Assembly (NCBI RefSeq): GCF_041916975.1
Contig: NZ_JAYRYK010000001.1
Coordinates: forward strand, 3,038,001-3,102,000
Length of the DNA: 64,000 nucleotides
Direction: 5' to 3'
From: Sphingosinicella sp041916975
GTDB lineage: Bacteria; Pseudomonadota; Alphaproteobacteria; Sphingomonadales; Sphingomonadaceae
Position numbers and translations under genes: made by a program. Shown piece after piece: positions 8,093 to 16,637 of the stretch. The notes beneath the pieces were generated by a model, which searched no databases, was not told the DNA's origin, and saw only the letters and a program-made list of their open reading frames with translations. Within the stretch, counting starts at the first letter, position 1; each line of letters starts with the position of its first letter.

Positions 8093-8904
8093 GTGGGCGT
8101 CTCTCCGCCACCTTCGCCCGCACCGGTTCCGAGGGCCGCGCGGCGCTCGTTACCTTCGTGACGGGTGGCGATCCGTCGCCCGCCGATACCGGCGCCGTCC
8201 TCGATGCGCTCGTCGCGGGCGGGGCGGACGTGATCGAGCTCGGAATGCCGTTCACCGATCCGATGGCGGACGGCCCCGCCATTCAGCGTGCGAACCTGCG
8301 GGCGCTTGGGGCGGGAACGACGACGGCCGACATTCTCGGCATTGCGAAGGCGTTCCGCGCGCGTCACCCGCAGGTGCCGCTCGTGCTGATGGGGTATGCG
8401 AACCCGATGCTTCGGCGCGGGACGGACTGGTTCGCCGCTGCCGCTAAAGATGCGGGTGTCGATGGCGTGATCGCGGTCGATCTGCCGCCTGAAGAAGATG
8501 CGGAGCTTGGGCCTGCGCTTAGTGCCGCGGGGCTGCACTTCATCCGCCTCGCGACGCCCACCACGGATGCCGCGCGGCTTCCCGCGGTATTGGATGGCGC
8601 GTCCGGCTTCCTCTATTATGTCTCGGTCGCTGGCATCACCGGGTTGCAGCAGGCGGCGCAGGGCAGCATCGAAGACGCTGTCGCGCGGCTGAAGGCGGCG
8701 ACCGACCTGCCCGTCGCGGTCGGCTTCGGGGTTCGCACGCCCGAACAGGCCGCCGCGATCGGGCGCGTTGCGGACGGGGTTGTCGTCGGCTCGGCGATCG
8801 TCGATATCGTCGCCGCGCACGGCGCCGCGGCCGCGCCGCATGTGAAGGACTATGTGACCGGGCTCGCCGCCGCGCTCGCCACCGCAAGGGAGAAGGCCGC
8901 ATGA
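8089..8904 (+). CDS. trpA: Tryptophan synthase alpha chain
   Basis: Cleaves indole-3-glycerol phosphate to indole, which is channelled to TrpB. The catalytic pair is visible as Glu50 (VIELGMPF) and Asp61 (PMADGP). The start is GTG, overlapping the trpB stop as GTGA. 271 residues, normal. Earlier pathway genes (trpE, D, C) are not in the window, so the trp genes are split in this genome, as in many alphaproteobacteria. Confidence 0.96.
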   Translation: MSGRLSATFARTGSEGRAALVTFVTGGDPSPADTGAVLDALVAGGADVIELGMPFTDPMADGPAIQRANLRALGAGTTTADILGIAKAFRARHPQVPLVLMGYANPMLRRGTDWFAAAAKDAGVDGVIAVDLPPEEDAELGPALSAAGLHFIRLATPTTDAARLPAVLDGASGFLYYVSVAGITGLQQAAQGSIEDAVARLKAATDLPVAVGFGVRTPEQAAAIGRVADGVVVGSAIVDIVAAHGAAAAPHVKDYVTGLAAALATAREKAA

Positions 8905-9758
8905 GCTGGCTCGAACGCATCCGCCCCGCGCTCAGTTTCCTCACCAAGAAGGAAACGCCGGACAACCTCTGGACAAAGTGCCGGGGCTGCGGCCAGATGA
9001 ACTTCCACCGCGAACTGGTGGACAACATGAACGTCTGCCCGCGCTGCGAATTCCACGAGCGCATCGGCCCGAAGGAACGCTTCCAGCAGGTCTTCGACGG
9101 CGGCAAGTACGAGCGGCTGGCGATCCCGTCGGTGACGGAAGATCCGCTGAAGTTCCGCGACCAGAAGAAATACACTGACCGCATCAAGGCCGCGCGCGGC
9201 GCGACCGGTGAGCCCGAGGCGTTCGCCGTGGCGGAAGGCCAGATCGAGGGCATCTCCGCGGTCGTCGGCGTGCAGAACTTCGCCTACATGGGCGGATCGA
9301 TGGGCATGGGTGTCGGCGAGGCGTTCATCGCCGGGGCAGAAGCCGCGCTCGACAGCCGCGTGCCGTACGTTGTTTTCACTGCGGCGGGCGGCGCGCGTAT
9401 GCAAGAAGGGCTTCTCAGCCTGATGCAGATGCCGCGCGCGACCGTGCTCACATCGCTGCTGCGCGAGGCCGGGCTGCCGTACATCGTCGTCATCACCGAT
9501 CCGACGACGGGCGGCGTCACCGCGTCCTACGCGATGCTCGGAGACGTGCACATTGCCGAGCCGGGCGCGCTCATCGGCTTTGCCGGACAGCGTGTCATCG
9601 AGCAGACGATCCGCGAGAAACTGCCCGAAGGCTTTCAGCGCGCCGAATATCTGCACGAGCACGGCATGGTCGATATGGTGGTGCACCGGAAGCGGCTGAA
9701 GGCGCAGCTTGGCAGCCTGCTCGGCGTGCTCACCCACGCGTCCGCGAAAGCCGCCTGA
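8901..9758 (+). CDS. accD: Acetyl-CoA carboxylase carboxyltransferase beta subunit
   Basis: Transfers the carboxyl group from biotin to acetyl-CoA, together with AccA, to make malonyl-CoA for fatty-acid synthesis. The N-terminal zinc finger has Cys27, Cys30, Cys46 and Cys49. The carboxyltransferase core shows MGGSMGMGVGEAF and GGARMQEG. 285 residues. It overlaps trpA by four bases and precedes folC, an order conserved widely in proteobacteria. Confidence 0.97.
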   Translation: MSWLERIRPALSFLTKKETPDNLWTKCRGCGQMNFHRELVDNMNVCPRCEFHERIGPKERFQQVFDGGKYERLAIPSVTEDPLKFRDQKKYTDRIKAARGATGEPEAFAVAEGQIEGISAVVGVQNFAYMGGSMGMGVGEAFIAGAEAALDSRVPYVVFTAAGGARMQEGLLSLMQMPRATVLTSLLREAGLPYIVVITDPTTGGVTASYAMLGDVHIAEPGALIGFAGQRVIEQTIREKLPEGFQRAEYLHEHGMVDMVVHRKRLKAQLGSLLGVLTHASAKAA

Positions 9759-9778
9759 TCGATGCCAGCACCGCGCTG

Positions 9779-11110
9779 ATGGCCACCGAGGGGGCCCGAT
9801 CAGACAATCCCGCGCTCGACGCTCTGCTCGTCGAGGCGAAGGCGCTGCACCCCAATTTGATCGACCTGACGCTCGGCCGCCTCGAACGGCTGCTCGGCAA
9901 GCTCGGCAATCCGCACCACCACCTGCCGCCGGTGTTTCACGTCTCCGGCACCAACGGCAAGGGCTCGACGGCCGCCTTTCTGCGTGCCTGCCTCGAAGCA
10001 GCGGGGCACCGCGTCCACGTTTTCACCTCGCCGCATCTGGTGCGCTTCAACGAGCGTATCCGCCTTGCCGGGCGGCTGATCACCGATTCCGAGCTGATCG
10101 AGCTGCTGACCGATGTGATCAGCGTTAACAACGGCGAACAGATCACCTTCTTCGAGCTGACCACGGCGGCGGCGTTCACGGCCTTCTCGCGCACGCCCGC
10201 CGACGCCTGCGTCATCGAGGTCGGACTCGGCGGCACGTGGGACGCGACGAACGTGGTGCCCACGGCGGCCGTGTGCGGCATTGCGCAACTGGGCCTCGAC
10301 CACCAGCAGTTTCTCGGTCACTCCATCCTCGACATCGCGCGCGAGAAGGCGGGCATCGCCAAGAAGGGCGTGCCGCTCGTCACCTCCCGCTATCCACAGA
10401 CGGTGGCGGCGGCGATCGGCGAGGTGGCGGGGCCGAAGGGCGCGCGCATCATCGCGCGCGGTATCGACTGGGATGTGGGCATCTATCAGGAGCAGCTCCA
10501 CTACCGCGACAGCAAGGCGAAGCTGACGCTCGGTATGCCGCGCCTGCCGGGCGCCCACCAGATCGACAATGTCGGCCTTGCCGCCGCCATGCTTCGCCAC
10601 CAGACGGCGCTCGCCGTGCCGGATGCGGCGCTCCGTGCCGGGCCGGGCTGGGCAGAATGGCCCGCGCGGCTGCAGCGGCTGGAGAGCGGCCCGTTCGTGC
10701 AGCATTTGCCGCAGGGCAGCGAACTCTGGCTCGACGGCGGCCATAACCCCTCCGCGGCGCGCGTGATCGTCGATGCCTTCCGCGCGCAGGATATCGCGGC
10801 GACGCCGTTCCACCTCGTGCTCGGGATGCTCCAGAGCAAGGACGCGGCGGCCTTCCTCAAGGCGTTCGCCGGCCGTGTGACAGCGGTGCACACCGTGCCG
10901 ATCCCCGAGCACGACTGCGTGCCCCCGGAAACGCTCGCGAAATTTGCGGGCGATGTCGGCCTCACCGCGACCCACGCCGTATCGGTCGACGAAGCCCTCC
11001 GCCGCATCGGCCACGCCGCCGACCGCAAGGCGCCGCCCGTGGTGCTGATCGCGGGGTCGCTCTACCTCGCCGGTGACGTGCTGAAGATCAACGGGCCCCT
11101 TCCGGGCTGA
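9779..11110 (+). CDS. folC: Bifunctional dihydrofolate/folylpolyglutamate synthase
   Basis: Adds glutamate to dihydropteroate and then to tetrahydrofolate in an ATP-dependent Mur-ligase-type reaction. The P-loop GTNGKGS is at residues 57-63, followed by TSPHLVRFNERI; LDGGHNPSA marks the C-terminal domain. 443 residues, family length. It starts 20 bases after accD. The 3' end overlaps the convergent HExxH gene by 23 bases, leaving no room for a separate terminator. Confidence 0.95.
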   Translation: MATEGARSDNPALDALLVEAKALHPNLIDLTLGRLERLLGKLGNPHHHLPPVFHVSGTNGKGSTAAFLRACLEAAGHRVHVFTSPHLVRFNERIRLAGRLITDSELIELLTDVISVNNGEQITFFELTTAAAFTAFSRTPADACVIEVGLGGTWDATNVVPTAAVCGIAQLGLDHQQFLGHSILDIAREKAGIAKKGVPLVTSRYPQTVAAAIGEVAGPKGARIIARGIDWDVGIYQEQLHYRDSKAKLTLGMPRLPGAHQIDNVGLAAAMLRHQTALAVPDAALRAGPGWAEWPARLQRLESGPFVQHLPQGSELWLDGGHNPSAARVIVDAFRAQDIAATPFHLVLGMLQSKDAAAFLKAFAGRVTAVHTVPIPEHDCVPPETLAKFAGDVGLTATHAVSVDEALRRIGHAADRKAPPVVLIAGSLYLAGDVLKINGPLPG

Positions 11111-12584
11111 CCTTTGGCGTTTCGGCGGAGGCTTCGTCACCCGCCCGCGCCCGTTGCAGCAGGTCCACGACATAGTCGGACGGGGGGCTGTGCGGGTTCA
11201 TCATCATTGCGCCGAGAATAGCCTTGGCTTGCTTGAATTCGCCCTTCTCGACCAGCACGGAAGCGAGCGCGATGTTGATGTCTCTGACTTGTGGCGCAAG
11301 TGCGCGCGCCTCGGCAAGCGCTTCGACAACGTCGGGACGCTGCGGATCGGCCTGCGCGCGGACATAGTTGTAAAGCGTCTGATAGTGGCGGGGACGCGTT
11401 TTGAAGGCGCGTGTGAAATACCGCCTGGCCTTGGCGTGGTTCGCATCCTCTTCAGCGCCGTCCTCAGCGGACCGCATGTAACTGCGTCCCATCAGGTAAT
11501 TGAGTTCGGCATCGTCAGGCCGGGTCTTCAGCAGCGGTTCGAGTAGCGTTCGCCCGCGCGCGATGTCGCCGAATTCGGCCTCCGCCGCGGCGATCACCTC
11601 GGCTGCCCACGGATCGTTCGGGTAACGCAGAGCGCCTTGCCGCAGGCTCGCGAGGAGCGCCTCGTCGTCTCCCGTCCCCACTTTCAGCATGGCATAGGGA
11701 AGCAGCAGCGTTTCGGCCGAGGTCGGCAGCACGCGCACGCTCGGGGGAGCATCGGGGGCCTGGCCCGGCTTGATGGTCAGCTTCGTGTAAGTGATCTTCC
11801 CTCTCATGTACTTGTTGAGCTGTCGGTTGAACGTTTTCATGTCGACGCCGAAAGCAGGTTCGAAGGCCGCTTCAAGGCCTTCCCCCTCGCTCAAGCGCTT
11901 CAAATAGGCGGACAGCTGTTGCGATCGCTGCGGATCGCGGAGCAGGTAGTGCGTCGCGAGCCACGCCTGCGCATAGAACATTGTGGTATCGTCGCGCCTT
12001 TTCAGGCTCCAGGCATCGGCCAGCAGCAGTTCACGCGCGTCGATCCAGGTTCCGTAGGCGAGCCACGAACCGCTGTTCGTGTCGGGACGGCCCATCGTCA
12101 TATCGTCGGTCTTGACGTCGGCGGTGGAGAAATACTCGGCGAAGCCCTCCACGTACCAGGATGGGTACACGTAGGGAAAATGGAACATCATGAAGTGATG
12201 GGCATATTCGTGCAGCAGGATATCGAGCGCAGTATCGTCTGCATCGTTGGCGCGAACGGAGAAGGCGGCCGTGCCGCTTGCCCCCGCGTAGTAGACGCCG
12301 CCGATATCGTGCGGCAGGTTCGCGAGCGCGCGTAGCTTTGCTCCCGAGCGAACCAGGTAGATGTCGAGCGGTGGCATCTCCCGCTCCATGCCGGCGCCCG
12401 TCATCAACCGCAGCAGCCAATCGAAGCGTTCGAGTTGCCGCGCATAGGCGACCAGCGCCTTTTCGGAGCCGTCGCTGTAAACGCGGAAATGCTTTGTTTC
12501 CGCGACACGCCATTCGGCTGAAGCGCTTGCCGAAAAACAGAAGGCGATAAGGAGAAGACTGAACGTTCGTGCAAGAAACGACAT
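11088..12584 (-). CDS. Exported HExxH zincin-like protein with C-terminal TPR region
   Basis: I do not recognise a named family. Residues 1-23 are a Sec signal peptide (ending SASASA). The middle contains HEYAHH (residues 125-130), a zinc-peptidase HExxH motif, followed 20-25 residues later by EGFAEYF, which would supply the third Glu ligand as in gluzincins. From about residue 290 the sequence is helical and repetitive (ALRYPNDPWA, KTRPDDAELNYLMGRSYM, KTRPRHYQTLYNYVRA), consistent with tetratricopeptide repeats. ATG 12584 is chosen because GGGGGA lies just upstream; a TTG five codons earlier is weaker. It is probably a periplasmic peptidase or scaffold; substrate unknown. Confidence 0.8.
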   Translation of the reverse strand: MSFLARTFSLLLIAFCFSASASAEWRVAETKHFRVYSDGSEKALVAYARQLERFDWLLRLMTGAGMEREMPPLDIYLVRSGAKLRALANLPHDIGGVYYAGASGTAAFSVRANDADDTALDILLHEYAHHFMMFHFPYVYPSWYVEGFAEYFSTADVKTDDMTMGRPDTNSGSWLAYGTWIDARELLLADAWSLKRRDDTTMFYAQAWLATHYLLRDPQRSQQLSAYLKRLSEGEGLEAAFEPAFGVDMKTFNRQLNKYMRGKITYTKLTIKPGQAPDAPPSVRVLPTSAETLLLPYAMLKVGTGDDEALLASLRQGALRYPNDPWAAEVIAAAEAEFGDIARGRTLLEPLLKTRPDDAELNYLMGRSYMRSAEDGAEEDANHAKARRYFTRAFKTRPRHYQTLYNYVRAQADPQRPDVVEALAEARALAPQVRDINIALASVLVEKGEFKQAKAILGAMMMNPHSPPSDYVVDLLQRARAGDEASAETPKVSPEGAR

Positions 12585-12663
12585 CGGAATTTCCCCCAAC
12601 GTCGTACTCTATACTTTTCGTATGTTCGATGTCTCCTGTATTTTCCGGGTGTTCTGCTTTCCG

Positions 12664-14001
12664 TCAGGGCTGTTCGGGCGCTTTCTCCGTTCCCGCCGTG
12701 CCGATCGAGGCGTCGATGAGCCCTGCGCGCATCATCAGCCAGAAGAGGAGGATGCCGGGGACCGCGATCGCGGTGGTGAAGAGGTAGTAGTTCACATAGC
12801 CGAAGCTCTCGATGAGCGCGCCTGCCGTCGTGCCGGTCATGACGCGGCCGACGATGCTGGCGAAGGCGGAGATGAGCGCATATTGCGCCGCCGTGAAGCG
12901 GAGGTCCGTGAGCGCGGAGAAATAGGCGACGACGCAGACGCCACCGATGCCGCTCGCGAAACTCTCGAAACCGATGGCGAGCGCCATGCCGGTGTTCGAA
13001 TGCCCGGCCCCGGCGAGCAGCGCGAAGCTGAAATTGGAGACCGCCATCAGGATCAGGCTGAAGAGCACGGAGCGTTTGAGGCCGAGCTTCGCGTAAAGCA
13101 CGCCGCCTACGAAGATGCCCGCGAGCAGCGCCCAGAAGCCGACGCCGACGTCGTAGATCGCGATTTCGGTGTTCGAATAGCCGAGATCCTCGAACAGCAG
13201 GCGCAGCGTGAGGTTGGCGAGCGTGTCGCCGATCTTGTGGACGAGGATGAAGAGCAGCACCAGCCACGCGCCGCTGCGCTTCAGGAACTCCGCAAAGGGG
13301 CCGATGATGGCGGTGCCGAGCGACTTCAGCGACTTGCGTGCGGCGACCTCCTTGTGGCGTGCGGGTTCGCCCATGACAAGCGCGGTGAGCGCGGCGGGAA
13401 GTGCGAAGACGGCGCACAGCATGTAGGCCGCGTCCCAGCCGAGGTTCCACTGCATGGGATCGGCGGCGACAAGCGCGAGCGCGCCCGCGCCCGCCGCGCC
13501 GATGCGCCAGCCGTATTGCGACATGCCCGCGCCGACGCCGAGCTGGCGCGGCTCCAGAAGCTCGATACGGTAGGCGTCGATCACGATATCGAAGGTTGCG
13601 CCCGCGACGCCGACGAAGATCGCGGCGAGGGCGACCGCCATGATATCCGCCTCCGGGTCGGTGAGGCCGAGGTTGATGACCGCGGCGATCACCAGCGCCG
13701 CCGTGAACACCATCCACGATACGCGCTGGCCGAGCCGCCCGAGCAGCGGCAGGCGCACGCCTTCCACCACCCAGGCCCACAGGAACTTGAAGTTGTAGGC
13801 GAGGAACACGAGCGCGAAGGTGGTGACGCTCTTCTTGTCGATCCCGTCCTGCGCCAGACGCGTGGTCAGCGTCGCGCCGATCATCGCGTAGGGAAAGCCC
13901 GACGACATGCCGAGGAACAGCGCGGCGAGCGGCTCGGATTCGAAATACGGGCGGACACCTTCGGGAAGACGGTCCCGAACCGATGCGAACGTGCCCGCCA
14001 T
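12664..14001 (-). CDS. ampG: AmpG-like muropeptide permease (MFS)
   Basis: A 445-residue polytopic membrane protein with about twelve hydrophobic segments. SGFPYAMIGATL near residue 35 and FDIVIDAYRIELL in the middle resemble the AmpG/PAT family, which imports anhydro-muropeptides for wall recycling and beta-lactamase signalling. Acetyl-CoA transporters belong to the same superfamily branch, so the substrate is inferred. The gene is 79 bases downstream of the start of the HExxH protein gene and could be cotranscribed with it. Confidence 0.8.
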   Translation of the reverse strand: MAGTFASVRDRLPEGVRPYFESEPLAALFLGMSSGFPYAMIGATLTTRLAQDGIDKKSVTTFALVFLAYNFKFLWAWVVEGVRLPLLGRLGQRVSWMVFTAALVIAAVINLGLTDPEADIMAVALAAIFVGVAGATFDIVIDAYRIELLEPRQLGVGAGMSQYGWRIGAAGAGALALVAADPMQWNLGWDAAYMLCAVFALPAALTALVMGEPARHKEVAARKSLKSLGTAIIGPFAEFLKRSGAWLVLLFILVHKIGDTLANLTLRLLFEDLGYSNTEIAIYDVGVGFWALLAGIFVGGVLYAKLGLKRSVLFSLILMAVSNFSFALLAGAGHSNTGMALAIGFESFASGIGGVCVVAYFSALTDLRFTAAQYALISAFASIVGRVMTGTTAGALIESFGYVNYYLFTTAIAVPGILLFWLMMRAGLIDASIGTAGTEKAPEQP

Positions 14002-14113
14002 GCCTGCTCCTTCATGCTCAACGCCCGCATGTGTAGGGCAGAAAACGTGCCGCGTGAATCTCCCCCGTTTGCGCTAGGTGCCGGGCAGCCTCCGGCGCGG
14101 TAGAATGTGTGGC

Positions 14114-15265
14114 ATGGACGCCCTTTCACCCCCGCGCCGTCCGACCGCCGGCCAGCTTGCGCTGGCGCGGGTGATCGCGGACGGCAAGGCCGCGCACGAC
14201 GACCACACCGCGACCGTGCCCGCATCCGTCTATATCGACGACGCGCGTTTCCGGTTGGAGCGTGACCGGCTGTTCGGGCGGCTTCCGGTTGCGGTCGCGG
14301 TATCGGCGCTGCTGCCGGAGACGAACATGGCGGTGCCGCACGACGGCTTCGGCGTGCCGCTGCTCCTCGCGCGCGACGGCAAGGGTGTGGTGCGCGTGTT
14401 CCTGAACGTCTGCCGCCATCGCGGCACGCGTCTGCTGGACGGGGCAGAGGTGCAGAAGGCGCCGCGCATCGTCTGCCCCTATCATGCCTGGGCCTATGGC
14501 GCGGACGGGCGGTTGGCGGGCGTGCCGCGCGCCGACACGTTTCCGGGGTTGGACAAGGCGGAGCGGGGTCTTCTCGAACTCCCCTCGCGTGAGGCAGGCG
14601 GCATCATCTGGGCGGGGCTTGAGCGGGATCGGGCCTATGATTTTTCGTATGTCGAGGGGGCGCTCGCCGCCGATTTCGACGCGCTCGGGCTTGGCGACAT
14701 GTATCTCTACAATCGCCGCACGCATGATGTGCCCGCGAACTGGAAGCTCATCATGGACGCGTTCCTTGAAAGCTACCATGTGCAGCGCCTGCACACGAAA
14801 ACGATCGCGCCTTTCTTCGTGGACGGGATCACGGCGGCCGACCTGATCGGTCCGCACGCGCGTTCGGCGGTGGCCCGCGCCGATTATCTCGCCAAGGTCG
14901 ATCTTGAAGATTGGGCGGCGCTGCGCCGTGTCGTCACTTATGCCTATCAGCTCGTGCCCGGCACGGTGCTGGTGTTCTCGCCCGACTATGTGAACCTGAT
15001 GACGCTGATGCCGCAGGCGGCGGGGCGCACGCTCGTTGAGGACTTCATGCTGATCCCCGAGAAGCCCGCGACGGCGAAGGCCGAGGATCACTGGCGTCGG
15101 TCATGGGAGCTGCTCGACGGTGGCGTGTTCGGCACCGAGGATTTCGGGGCCGCCGCGCTCGGCCAGCAGGGGCTGGAAAGCGGCGCCGTGTCCGAACTGC
15201 TGCTCGGCAGCCTCGAACTCGGCATCCGCCGCTTTCACGAAACAGTGGAAAACCTCATCGCATAG
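14114..15265 (+). CDS. Rieske non-haem iron oxygenase, large subunit type
   Basis: The N-terminal Rieske domain has Cys100-x-His102 and Cys121-x-x-His124 (CRH...CPYH). The C-terminal mononuclear iron site shows DAFLESYHVQRLH, with His222 and His227 as ligands and Asp215 as the bridging residue. 383 residues, as in ring-hydroxylating or demethylating oxygenase alpha subunits. No reductase, ferredoxin or small subunit is nearby, so electrons must come from elsewhere. The substrate cannot be inferred from context. Its 3' end overlaps the convergent symporter gene by 11 bases. Confidence 0.85.
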   Translation: MDALSPPRRPTAGQLALARVIADGKAAHDDHTATVPASVYIDDARFRLERDRLFGRLPVAVAVSALLPETNMAVPHDGFGVPLLLARDGKGVVRVFLNVCRHRGTRLLDGAEVQKAPRIVCPYHAWAYGADGRLAGVPRADTFPGLDKAERGLLELPSREAGGIIWAGLERDRAYDFSYVEGALAADFDALGLGDMYLYNRRTHDVPANWKLIMDAFLESYHVQRLHTKTIAPFFVDGITAADLIGPHARSAVARADYLAKVDLEDWAALRRVVTYAYQLVPGTVLVFSPDYVNLMTLMPQAAGRTLVEDFMLIPEKPATAKAEDHWRRSWELLDGGVFGTEDFGAAALGQQGLESGAVSELLLGSLELGIRRFHETVENLIA

Positions 15266-16541
15266 GTTCGGGTGTAAGGAGCGGTGGGTCGGTTTCGCCG
15301 CGCGACACCACCACTGCGGCGGCGAGATCGCCGGTGACGTTCAGCGTGGTGCGGCACATATCGAGGAAGCGATCGACGCCGAGGATGAGGCCGATGCCTT
15401 CGGGCGGCACGCCGACCATGCCGAGGATGAGCGCGACGACCGGCAGCGAGCCCGCGGGCACGCCCGCCGTGCCGATGCCGCCGAGGATGCACACCAGCAT
15501 CACCACGAACTGCTGGCCGAGCGACAGCTCGACACCGAAGAACTGCGCGAGGAACAGCACGGTGACGCCTTCGAACAGCGCGGTTCCGTTCTGGTTGGCG
15601 GTGGCGCCGATCGTCAGCACGAAGCGCGAGACGCGGCGCGGCAGCATCAGCTTGGTTTCGGCGACGCGGAGTGCCGTGGGCAGCGTGGCGTTTGAGGAGG
15701 CCGTGGAGAAGGCCATGACGATGGCTTCCTCCGATCCCTTGAAGAAGCGCGCGGGCGACATGCCGCCGAGGAACTTCACGGCAAGCGAGTAGACGACGAT
15801 CATGTGGACACCGAGCGCGAGCACGACGACGCCGACGTAAGAGGCGAGGCGGGCGAGCAGATCCCAGCCGAACAGCGCTGCGAGATTGAACATGAAGCAG
15901 GCGACGGCATAGGGCGCCATGCGGATGACGAGGTTGATCAGCGTCATCGTCACGTCGAACAGGCCTTCGATCGCGCCCTTCAGGCGCTCCGTGCCCGGCG
16001 AGTTCGCGAGCACCATGCCGATGCCGAACATTAGCGCGAAGAACATCACGGCGAGGATGTCGTTGTCCGCGGCGGCGCGGATGACGTTCGAGGGCACGAT
16101 GTTGAGCACGGCTTCCACGCCGGAGGGCGCCTCGCGGGAGCTTGCGACGATCGCTGACGCATTGTCGCCCGCGTCGGCGAGCAGACGCTGGGCGAGCGCG
16201 GGGTCGATGCCGTCGCCGGGGCGCAGTACGTTCACGAAGAAGAGGCCGATCGCCACCGCCACGGCGGAAACGCCGATCGTATAGGCGAGCGTCTTCCAGC
16301 CGATGCGGCCGAGCGAGCGGATGTCGCCCATCTCGGCGACGCCGAGCACCAGCGCCGAGAACAGCAGCGGGATCACGAGCATGAAGAGCAGGCGCAGGAA
16401 GAGCTGCCCGATCGGGCCGGTCACGTAGGTCGTGACGGTATGGACCCATGCGGCATCCGCGCCGGCCGTGAAATGCACGACAAGGCCCGCGACAAGACCG
16501 GCCGCGAACCCGATCAGCATTTTCACATGTAACGGCATCAA
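15255..16541 (-). CDS. Dicarboxylate/amino acid:cation symporter (DAACS)
   Basis: A 428-residue transporter of the GltP/DctA fold that couples uptake of glutamate, aspartate or C4-dicarboxylates to Na+ or H+. The hallmarks are the serine-rich hairpin FSTASSNATLP, the TM7 motif here reading NQNGTA (NMDGTA in most members), and GVDRFLDMCRTTLNVTGD in TM8. The Met-Asp to Gln-Asn change is in the cation/substrate site and could alter coupling. No two-component dct regulators are adjacent. Confidence 0.88.
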   Translation of the reverse strand: MMPLHVKMLIGFAAGLVAGLVVHFTAGADAAWVHTVTTYVTGPIGQLFLRLLFMLVIPLLFSALVLGVAEMGDIRSLGRIGWKTLAYTIGVSAVAVAIGLFFVNVLRPGDGIDPALAQRLLADAGDNASAIVASSREAPSGVEAVLNIVPSNVIRAAADNDILAVMFFALMFGIGMVLANSPGTERLKGAIEGLFDVTMTLINLVIRMAPYAVACFMFNLAALFGWDLLARLASYVGVVVLALGVHMIVVYSLAVKFLGGMSPARFFKGSEEAIVMAFSTASSNATLPTALRVAETKLMLPRRVSRFVLTIGATANQNGTALFEGVTVLFLAQFFGVELSLGQQFVVMLVCILGGIGTAGVPAGSLPVVALILGMVGVPPEGIGLILGVDRFLDMCRTTLNVTGDLAAAVVVSRGETDPPLLTPEPMR

Positions 16542-16637
16542 TGGCTCCCTCTGCCCATGGGGTGGTGACGATAGACGAGCGCTATTGCGATGGAAATGCG
16601 TTCAGGCGTCGACGAAAGATAGCCTGGGGATATGGTT

